Shown here in pieces: positions 57,777-64,000 of a stretch of DNA of 64,000 nt. The translations under genes were made by a program, and so were the position numbers. This stretch comes from JALOTE01 sp031422195 (GTDB taxonomy: Bacteria; Pseudomonadota; Alphaproteobacteria; Rhizobiales; Rhizobiaceae). The first letter of the stretch is position 1. Each line of letters opens with the position of its first letter. The stretch spans positions 1 through 64,000 of the forward strand of contig JANOPZ010000040.1 in the NCBI GenBank assembly GCA_031422195.1, given 5' to 3'. Under the pieces are notes generated by a model. The model was given only the letters and a program-made list of their open reading frames with translations. It ran no database searches and had not been told where the DNA came from.

Positions 57777-58412
57777 CTACGCCCAAATCGAAATCTGTTC
57801 TTCGCCGAGCATCTGTTGAACCGAAGGCCGCTCTTCCATGCGTTTGGCCCAAGCTGTGTAGGCCGGGTAGGTGCCAGCCATTGCAAAGCCGAGCCGGTTG
57901 CTCATACGCATGATAAACAGCAGCATCGGGTCAGCGGCTGTAAAATGGTCGCCCATTGCCCATTCATGCCCTGCCAGCTTGGCTTCAATTTGTTGGTGCC
58001 CGTCGGTCAATGTCATCTTTGCTTTGGCTTTAATGCTGGGCCAAGCCGTTTCATCGTCGGTAAAGCGGTAGGGGCGGAACATCCCCGCAATGCCTTGGCC
58101 ATGCATGGTGCCAGACAGCCAGTTAAACCATTCGAGCACGCGCGCTTGCTCTGTCGGGTTGCGGCCCATCAAATGCAAATCAGGCGCGCGGCTGGAAATG
58201 AAAGCGGAAATTGCGGGAACTTCTGTCAACACTTCGCCGTCCACGATCAAAACCGGCACGCGGGCTTTCGGGTTGATCTTTTTCCAAGCGTCGCTTTTCG
58301 TGGTGCCATCAGAAGTCGAGGTCAGTACTTTCTCAAACGCCAAGCCCGCTTCCAGCAAGAGGATATGTGGCGCCAGAGAGCAAGCGCCCGGCGCATAGTG
58401 AAGGGTGAGCAT
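57777..58412 (-). CDS. Glutathione S-transferase (beta-like)
   Basis: The 211-residue protein begins LTLHYAPGACSLAPHILLLE, the beta-class signature in which Cys11 is the glutathione-contacting residue. The conserved KINPKARVPVL and the SNAIL-like VPAISAFI follow, and the C-terminal domain contains WAMGDHFTAADPMLL. It probably conjugates or reduces electrophiles in the cytoplasm. The ATG at 58412 is chosen; the open frame upstream overlaps the 3' end of the glutamate dehydrogenase gene. Confidence 0.88.
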   Translation of the reverse strand: MLTLHYAPGACSLAPHILLLEAGLAFEKVLTSTSDGTTKSDAWKKINPKARVPVLIVDGEVLTEVPAISAFISSRAPDLHLMGRNPTEQARVLEWFNWLSGTMHGQGIAGMFRPYRFTDDETAWPSIKAKAKMTLTDGHQQIEAKLAGHEWAMGDHFTAADPMLLFIMRMSNRLGFAMAGTYPAYTAWAKRMEERPSVQQMLGEEQISIWA

Positions 58413-58437
58413 TACAAGACTACCTTTTTGAAAACCA

Positions 58438-59880
58438 TTACAAACCCAAAGCTTTATAGCTTTCAGCCACACGTTGGATTGCGATCATATAGGCTGAAAT
58501 CCTGAGGTCAATTTCAGGGTCGGTTTTGCGGCGTTCGTGCCAAACGCTGCGCATTTGCGCGTAAGCGCCGCGCATAGTGTCATCAAGGCCAGAGCGCACC
58601 AAAGCCAGTTCATCTGCACCATTCAAATATTTCTGCTTAAACTCAGCCCCTAACGGCTTGCCGACTGTACGCTCAAGTTCGTCGATTAACAGCCGGTGAC
58701 GGCCTTCCTCTTCACGGCGCTGCATGCGGCCAAAGCGGATATGCGACAGGTTTTTCACCCATTCAAAGTAAGATACTGTCACGCCACCCGCATTGGCATA
58801 AAGATCAGGGATGATCACGACGCCACGTTTGCGCAGCACTTCGTCGGCATAGGCTGTAACCGGGCCGTTGGCCGCTTCAATCAACAGCTTGCATGAAATC
58901 CGCTCGCAGTTGGAGCGGTTGATCACGGCCTCCAACGCAGCGGGAATCAGAATGTCGCAAGCCTTTTCAAGCAGCGTTTCAGCGGCCTCCACAAAAGTTG
59001 CCCCCGGATACCCTTTCAGCGAGCCATTATCGCCCATCCATTTTTTAGCGGCTTCAATATCAATGCCGTCATCATTGGTGATGCCGCCATTATATTCGGC
59101 AATGGCGGTCACGCGGCAACCGTCTTCTTCTGAAAGAAACTTGGCAGCATGATAGCCGACATTACCAAGACCTTGAACAATCACGGTTTTGCCGGAAAGA
59201 TCACCCTTCAGCCTTGCGATCGCCACATCTTCTTCATGACGGAAAAACTCGCGCGCCACATACTGAATTCCGCGGCCAGTGGCTTCAGTGCGGCCGCGTA
59301 TGCCGCCAGCGCTCAGCGGTTTGCCTGTGACGCAGGCTCGGGCGTTAATATCTGTGGTGTTCATGCGGTGATATTGGTCGGCAATCCACGCCATTTCCCG
59401 CTCGCCTGTGCCCATGTCTGGTGCAGGCACGTTTTGTGACGGGTTAATCAAATCGCGTTTAATCAATTCAAACGCAAAGCGGCGTGTAATGCGCTCAAGC
59501 TCATCAACTTCCCATTCGCGCGGATTGATGCAGAGCCCGCCTTTTGAGCCGCCAAAGGGCACTTCCACTATGGCGCATTTATAAGTCATCAAAGCAGCGA
59601 GCGCCTCAACCTCATCTTGGTTGACGCTCAAAGCATAACGGATGCCGCCTTTCACCGGTTCAGAATGTTCGGAATGAACCGCGCGATACCCGGTAAACGT
59701 CTTAATATCGCCGCGCAATTTGACGCCAAAGCGCACGATGTAGGTAGAATTACACACCCTGATTTTTTCAACCAGTCCTTCAGACAGGTTCATCCGTGAA
59801 ACCGCCCGTCCGAATAGAACATCCGTGCTTTGGCTGAACGACAGTTCGCCGGAAGCGGCATTGTGCGCTAAGTCTGTCAT
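58438..59880 (-). CDS. Glutamate dehydrogenase (Glu/Leu/Phe/Val family)
   Basis: The 480-residue protein catalyses reversible oxidative deamination of glutamate. Signatures are the catalytic-lysine block MTYKCAIVEVPFGGSKGGL, PAPDMGTGEREMAWI, GLGNVGYHAAKFL for NAD(P) binding and the C-terminal YFEWVKNLSHIRFG. The start is the ATG at 59880 after a purine-rich GGGGAC stretch. It is preceded by a 103-base gap and precedes GST. The cofactor cannot be decided here. The length is above the hexameric enzyme average but below the large 180-kDa class. Confidence 0.9.
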   Translation of the reverse strand: MTDLAHNAASGELSFSQSTDVLFGRAVSRMNLSEGLVEKIRVCNSTYIVRFGVKLRGDIKTFTGYRAVHSEHSEPVKGGIRYALSVNQDEVEALAALMTYKCAIVEVPFGGSKGGLCINPREWEVDELERITRRFAFELIKRDLINPSQNVPAPDMGTGEREMAWIADQYHRMNTTDINARACVTGKPLSAGGIRGRTEATGRGIQYVAREFFRHEEDVAIARLKGDLSGKTVIVQGLGNVGYHAAKFLSEEDGCRVTAIAEYNGGITNDDGIDIEAAKKWMGDNGSLKGYPGATFVEAAETLLEKACDILIPAALEAVINRSNCERISCKLLIEAANGPVTAYADEVLRKRGVVIIPDLYANAGGVTVSYFEWVKNLSHIRFGRMQRREEEGRHRLLIDELERTVGKPLGAEFKQKYLNGADELALVRSGLDDTMRGAYAQMRSVWHERRKTDPEIDLRISAYMIAIQRVAESYKALGL

Positions 59881-59983
59881 TTTTGTCCCCACCCCAATTG
59901 ATGAAGACGTGAACTGTTTTTGTGACAATAGCGAGAAAATTTGATGTGAAATTGATATTACACGTTAAAAAAGCACAAACCGA

Positions 59984-60475
59984 TTATGATTTTAAAGATT
60001 TGGTCATTTTCAATGCCGAAATGCCAGAATCTGCTGTTCCGCAATTTGCAATGACTTCGCCTTGCTCAAAGCCAAGCCCTTCATAAAAGGCGATAGCGTT
60101 TTTGTTTTTTGGTTCAACTTCGAGCACCAAAGTGTGGGCGTCCATGAAGCAGCTTTCAATTTCAGCAAACAGCATTTGGCCGATGCCTTGGCGTTGCAAA
60201 TGCGGCAGCACATAAAGCTGGTGAAGGCTGATGGCTTTTTCTGTTATCGTCGCAAACGCAACGCCGCCAATTTGAGTGCCGTCATCGGCAACCAAAAACT
60301 CACCGTTCGGCAGCGCGAGCCTCCGTTTGACAGCCAGTTCTGAGTGCCAATCTGCGATCAACTCTTCAACTTTTGCAGCGCCATAAAACGATACATAAGT
60401 CTCGCGCCACGTTGTAGCCAGAACATCCCGTATGGCATCCACATCTTGCAGCATTGCGGTTCGAACAAAGAACAT
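59984..60475 (-). CDS. GNAT-family N-acetyltransferase
   Basis: The 163-residue protein has the GNAT acetyl-CoA motif in LYVLPHLQRQGIGQMLF and the second helix region ALVLEVEPKNKNAIAFYEGLGF-like. The substrate is unknown. It follows gatB with five bases between, suggesting cotranscription. It is a common rider of gatB in rhizobial genomes. Confidence 0.88.
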   Translation of the reverse strand: MFFVRTAMLQDVDAIRDVLATTWRETYVSFYGAAKVEELIADWHSELAVKRRLALPNGEFLVADDGTQIGGVAFATITEKAISLHQLYVLPHLQRQGIGQMLFAEIESCFMDAHTLVLEVEPKNKNAIAFYEGLGFEQGEVIANCGTADSGISALKMTKSLKS

Positions 60476-60480
60476 TGACG

Positions 60481-61977
60481 CTATTCAATCCCCAATTTCG
60501 CCTTCACTAAATCCTGCACGGTTTGCGGTGCGGCTTTACCGCCGGTGGCTTTCATCACTTGCCCCACAAACCAGCCCGCCATACTCGGCTTTTCTCGGGC
60601 TTGCGCGGCTTTATCAGGGTTGGCGGCGATCATATTGTCAACGGCTTTTTCTATCGCCCCAGTGTCTGTTACTTGCTTCATGCCGCGGGCTTCAACAATG
60701 TCGCGTGGGTTCCCGCCTTCATTGAACACGATCTCAAACAGGTCTTTGGCCAGCTTGCCTGAGATGATGCCTTCTTTGATAAGGTCAATAATCGCGCCCA
60801 GCTGATCGGGTGAAACACTTGTCTGTTCAATGCCTTGACCTGATTTGTTCAATGCGCCGAGCAAATCATTGATCACCCAGTTTGCAGCGAGTTTGGCATC
60901 ACGGCCGTTGGCAACCAGTTCAAAATAATCGGAAATTGCTTTTTCAGAGGTCAGCACCGAAGCGTCATACGCGGTGAGACCCGCAGCCATCAAACGCGCG
61001 CGCTTATCATCTGGCAGTTCAGGTAGCCCGGCGGCCAATGCAGCCACAAACGCATCATCAAACTCAAGCGGTAATAAATCTGGGTCAGGGAAATAGCGAT
61101 AATCATGCGCTTCTTCTTTGGAGCGCATCGCGCGCGTCTCGCCTTTTACCGGGTCATAGAGCCGCGTTTCCTGATCAATTTTGCCACCATCTTCTAAAAC
61201 AGCAATCTGGCGGCGGGCTTCAACTTCAATCGATTGGCCGACAAACCGAATTGAATTGACGTTTTTAATTTCGCAGCGCGTGCCAAATTCACCACCGGGT
61301 TTGCGCACAGAAACGTTGACGTCGGCGCGCATTGAGCCTTCATCCATATTGCCGTCACACGTGCCCAAATACCGCAAAATCTGGCGCAATTTGGTCAGAA
61401 AAGCCTTGGCTTCATCAGATGAGCGCAAATCCGGCTTCGACACGATTTCCATTAAAGCCACGCCCGAGCGGTTCAGATCAACATAGCTCATCGACGGGTG
61501 CTGATCATGCATGGATTTTCCAGCATCCTGCTCCAAGTGCAGCCGCTCAATCCCGATTTCAACGTCTTCATAGCCACCTTGTTTGTCTGGCCCAAGAGAG
61601 ACCGTCACCATGCCTTCACCAACAATCGGGAATTTGAACTGCGAGATTTGGTAACCCTGCGGCAAATCGGGGTAGAAATAGTTTTTACGGTCAAACACCG
61701 AACGGTTGTTGATTTTGGCCTTCAAACCAAGACCTGTGCGCACCGCCTGCTTAACGCATTCCTCGTTGATCACAGGCAACATGCCCGGCATTGCTGCATC
61801 CACCAGTGACACATTCGCGTTGGGTTCTGATCCGAAAGCTGTTGAGGCCGCCGAAAAGAGTTTGGAGTTTGAAGAGACTTGCGCATGCACTTCCATGCCA
61901 ATCACGACCTCCCAATCGCCGGTAACCCCGGGAATGAAGCGTTTTGCGTCAGGAATGCGTGTATCAACAAGGCTCAT
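60481..61977 (-). CDS. gatB: Aspartyl/glutamyl-tRNA amidotransferase subunit B
   Basis: GatB is the tRNA-binding and ATP-dependent subunit of the GatCAB complex that converts Glu-tRNA(Gln) to Gln-tRNA(Gln). The 498-residue protein has the GatB core with [34 protein letters not shown], and a C-terminal YqeY-type tail (about 350-498) with [20 protein letters not shown]. gatA and gatC are not in the window. It heads a short operon with the GNAT gene. Confidence 0.95.
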   Translation of the reverse strand: MSLVDTRIPDAKRFIPGVTGDWEVVIGMEVHAQVSSNSKLFSAASTAFGSEPNANVSLVDAAMPGMLPVINEECVKQAVRTGLGLKAKINNRSVFDRKNYFYPDLPQGYQISQFKFPIVGEGMVTVSLGPDKQGGYEDVEIGIERLHLEQDAGKSMHDQHPSMSYVDLNRSGVALMEIVSKPDLRSSDEAKAFLTKLRQILRYLGTCDGNMDEGSMRADVNVSVRKPGGEFGTRCEIKNVNSIRFVGQSIEVEARRQIAVLEDGGKIDQETRLYDPVKGETRAMRSKEEAHDYRYFPDPDLLPLEFDDAFVAALAAGLPELPDDKRARLMAAGLTAYDASVLTSEKAISDYFELVANGRDAKLAANWVINDLLGALNKSGQGIEQTSVSPDQLGAIIDLIKEGIISGKLAKDLFEIVFNEGGNPRDIVEARGMKQVTDTGAIEKAVDNMIAANPDKAAQAREKPSMAGWFVGQVMKATGGKAAPQTVQDLVKAKLGIE

Positions 61978-62050
61978 CAGTTTAACTGCCGGTTTGGTTT
62001 GGAAGACTTAACGACTAAGGGAATTTATGCGCAGCGGCAAGCATTTAGCG

Positions 62051-63823
62051 CTATGCTTTTGCGGCATCAATCACACGGAATTCAGCGGTTTGCCGGCCTT
62101 GCCAATGGTTGCGGCTGATCGTTCCGGCCAAATGTACGGTAAGCCCGATAGATTTCATCATAAAATCGCCAAGTATCGTGCCTGCTGCGCGAAACAAAAT
62201 AGTTTTGATTTGCAACCCACGTTGAGAAGCCAACGTCACACGCAAATGGCCAGCACTGAAATACTGCGCATGGGCAATTTTATGGCTTGGAAGCACAAAA
62301 ACGGGGGCAGGGTTGCCAGTGCCGTATGGCCCGGCTTTATCCAGATCGTCGATCAATTCCAGCCGCACACCTTCGGCCGATAATGCGCCGTCGATTATCA
62401 GAGCGCGGTCGCTGGCAAGCAGTGCCACGGCTTTGGCTGCGTTTTCTTCAAAGAACGCTCTGAGTTCGCCGAGCTTGGCTTTTTCCATTGTCACGCCTGC
62501 CGCCATAGCATGGCCGCCGCCTTTGATCAGCAAACCGGCGTCAACCGCGTTGCGCACCAATTTCCCCAAATCAAACCCGGGTATGGAACGTCCCGAACCG
62601 GTACCACCGCCAGAAAGATTAAAGGCAATAGCAAACGCCGGTCGTTGAAACCGTTCTTTCAGCCGGGACGCTAAAATGCCTGCAACGCCAGGATGCCATT
62701 GATCATGGGCGGCGATAATTACCGGCGGTCCGTCGCCGCGCGCCATTTCAGCTTCTGCCTCTTCTAAGGCCTGCACCAACATATTGGCTTCAATTGCTTG
62801 CCGCTCAGCATTGAGTGCATCGAGTTCCATTGCAATTCGATCGGCTTCGATCGTGTCGTTTGTCACAAGCAACCGCGCACCCAATGCAGCGTCGCCAATG
62901 CGCCCACCCGCATTAATTCGCGGGCCAATCATGAAACCAAGATGATAAGGATTGAGTGGCTCACCAATACGCGAAACTCGTGTCAGGGCGGCAATGCCAG
63001 CATTGGCCCCGGCACGGGCAACACTCAGTCCCTTCACGACAAACGCCCGGTTGACACCTTTGAGCGGCACAACATCGGCGATGGTTGCGAGCGCCACAAT
63101 ATCGAGCATCGAAAGCAAATCAGGCGGCTTGCGGCCTTCGCCACGGAGCAGGGCGCTTACAGCTACAAGTGCGATAAACACAACGCCTGCCGCGCATAAA
63201 TGGCCTTCGCCCGAAAGATCATCCTCACGGTTGGGGTTAACCACCGGTACACCTTCGGGCAGCGCGCCGCCTTGCTGGTGGTGGTCGAGCACGACAACAT
63301 CAGCGCCAGCCGTCTTGGCAGCAGCGATCGGTGCTGCGCTATTGGTACCGCAGTCAACGGTGATGATCAGTGAGGCACGCGCCGCCAATTGCTGCATTGC
63401 TTCCACATTGGGGCCATAGCCTTCAAAAATCCGATCAGGAATATAGATTTCTGCACTGATCCCGAAGTGCTGACAGTAACGTGCAATGAGCGCGGAAGAC
63501 GCTGCACCATCAACATCATAGTCACCAAAAATTGCGATTTTCTCGCCCGTTAAAATTGCATCTGCAATGCGGCGTGCAGCCTGATCCATATCCGTAAAGC
63601 GGGCAGGGTCGGGCAATAAATCTCTTAAAGTCGGGTTCAAATACCGTGCAGCATCGTCATGTGAAACCTCACGACCGACCAATATTCGCGCCAAAATCGG
63701 CGAGGCAACTTGGTTTTGCGCCAACCGTTCAGCAACCGCTTCACCGCGCGCGTCGAGCCGGGCAAACCAAGCTTGGCCGGTAATGGAGCGTTCAACGCCA
63801 AGAAAAGGTGTGCTGCTTTGCAT
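62051..63823 (-). CDS. recJ: Single-stranded-DNA-specific exonuclease RecJ
   Basis: RecJ degrades single-stranded DNA 5' to 3' in recombination and mismatch repair. The 590-residue protein has the DHH phosphoesterase motifs, FGDYDVDGAASSALIARY and VVLDHHQQGG, the DHHA1 domain near 360-450 with GGHAMAAGVTMEKAKL, and an OB-fold-type C-terminus. The start is the first ATG at 63823; its product begins MQSSTPFLGVERSITG, the usual rhizobial start. An imperfect 13-base tandem repeat lies about 75 bases upstream. It is separated here from hom-glpX. Confidence 0.93.
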   Translation of the reverse strand: MQSSTPFLGVERSITGQAWFARLDARGEAVAERLAQNQVASPILARILVGREVSHDDAARYLNPTLRDLLPDPARFTDMDQAARRIADAILTGEKIAIFGDYDVDGAASSALIARYCQHFGISAEIYIPDRIFEGYGPNVEAMQQLAARASLIITVDCGTNSAAPIAAAKTAGADVVVLDHHQQGGALPEGVPVVNPNREDDLSGEGHLCAAGVVFIALVAVSALLRGEGRKPPDLLSMLDIVALATIADVVPLKGVNRAFVVKGLSVARAGANAGIAALTRVSRIGEPLNPYHLGFMIGPRINAGGRIGDAALGARLLVTNDTIEADRIAMELDALNAERQAIEANMLVQALEEAEAEMARGDGPPVIIAAHDQWHPGVAGILASRLKERFQRPAFAIAFNLSGGGTGSGRSIPGFDLGKLVRNAVDAGLLIKGGGHAMAAGVTMEKAKLGELRAFFEENAAKAVALLASDRALIIDGALSAEGVRLELIDDLDKAGPYGTGNPAPVFVLPSHKIAHAQYFSAGHLRVTLASQRGLQIKTILFRAAGTILGDFMMKSIGLTVHLAGTISRNHWQGRQTAEFRVIDAAKA

Positions 63824-63898
63824 TTGGGTGGGTTACAGCGTTTTAGGTCACGATGCCAATCCTTCTACTGAATTGTGCCATTTGAAGGCAGAATCGTT

Positions 63899-63937
63899 CT
63901 CGCAACCTGTGCTCGCAACCTATGCCCGCAAACTGTG
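63899..63937. repeat. 13-base tandem repeats upstream of recJ
   Basis: Three imperfect copies lie end to end: CTCGCAACCTGTG, CTCGCAACCTATG and CCCGCAAACTGTG. They occupy the likely promoter region of recJ at the window edge. No gene is visible between the recJ start at 63823 and the window end. Confidence 0.75.
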
Positions 63938-64000
63938 CTCAATGTCGCAAACAAGGCTTAATTCTTGCATTGTATGTATTTTGTTCCTATTTTGATCACT

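Noticed and set aside
57657..58505. 282-codon plus-strand open frame across the GST gene
   Set aside because: Antisense to a well-conserved GST; its His/Cys-rich composition is that of a reverse-strand shadow.
63783..63995. 70-codon frame at the window end
   Set aside because: It overlaps the recJ start and the tandem repeats, with no ribosome-binding site or recognisable product.

Overview
The window reads as an ordinary chromosomal stretch of an alphaproteobacterium, most likely a member of the Hyphomicrobiales (Rhizobiales) of moderate GC content. I infer this from family content and gene order: ParC with the rhizobial-type sequence, the ldtR-ldtP pair, glyA-nrdR-nusB, DUF177-plsX-fabH-ihfA-merR, map-radC-dinB with a zinc-ribbon DinB, aminotransferase-hom-glpX, an NDUFA12-type complex I protein, DUF2155 and DUF2842. 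A Devosiaceae-like or similar marine lineage is possible, but I cannot fix the genus. There is no prophage, transposase, integrase, CRISPR array or recognisable defence island. Most of the window is housekeeping or metabolic DNA.

Layout. 0-9 kb: a secreted protein of unknown function, parC, and a TetR regulator next to a membrane-fusion/RND pump pair. 9-12.5 kb (minus strand): hemB, an RDD membrane protein, bpt and an EamA transporter, followed by a decayed fragment of a second EamA gene. 12.6-16.4 kb: an acyl-CoA hydrolase, a small membrane protein, and the LdtR/L,D-transpeptidase cell-wall module. 16.5-23.8 kb: glyA, nrdR, then an FMN-riboswitch-controlled riboflavin transporter (ribN) in the place where relatives carry ribD/ribE/ribH, then nusB, an MFS carrier and the proton pyrophosphatase hppA. 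23.8-28.9 kb: bamE, a cytochrome bc1 assembly chaperone, DUF177, plsX, fabH, ihfA, a MerR regulator and tRNA-Pro. 29-33.8 kb: a ROK repressor divergent from a xylose-type ABC importer, with an intrinsic terminator between the binding protein and the permease. 33.9-42.1 kb: an exopolysaccharide locus (ligase, initiating phosphotransferase, one glycosyltransferase, export lipoprotein, a copolymerase with a degenerate kinase domain, a CelD-like acetyltransferase). 42.2-46.9 kb: DUF2842, heme A synthase, dinB, radC, map and tRNA-Glu. 47-50.3 kb: a PHA synthase operon with a coupled 71-codon ORF and a DUF882 lipoprotein. 50.4-55.5 kb: a lipoprotein, an ornithine-cyclodeaminase-like enzyme, an AlaC-type aminotransferase, hom and glpX. 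55.5-63.8 kb (minus strand): DUF2155, NDUFA12, an amino-acid dehydrogenase, GST, glutamate dehydrogenase, a GNAT protein, gatB and recJ.

The most notable observation is the riboflavin locus. A complete FMN aptamer with its own promoter drives an importer exactly where the riboflavin biosynthesis genes normally sit between nrdR and nusB. This suggests a switch from synthesis to salvage, unless rib genes lie elsewhere in the genome. Other points worth checking are the relic EamA gene, the kinase-dead-looking copolymerase, the coupled small ORF after phaC, paired operator-like dyads at the TetR-RND locus, and a palindromic intergenic repeat between hom and glpX. Coordinates include the stop codon. 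Where several starts were possible I chose by ribosome-binding site and family length and say so. All functions are inferred from sequence by eye.
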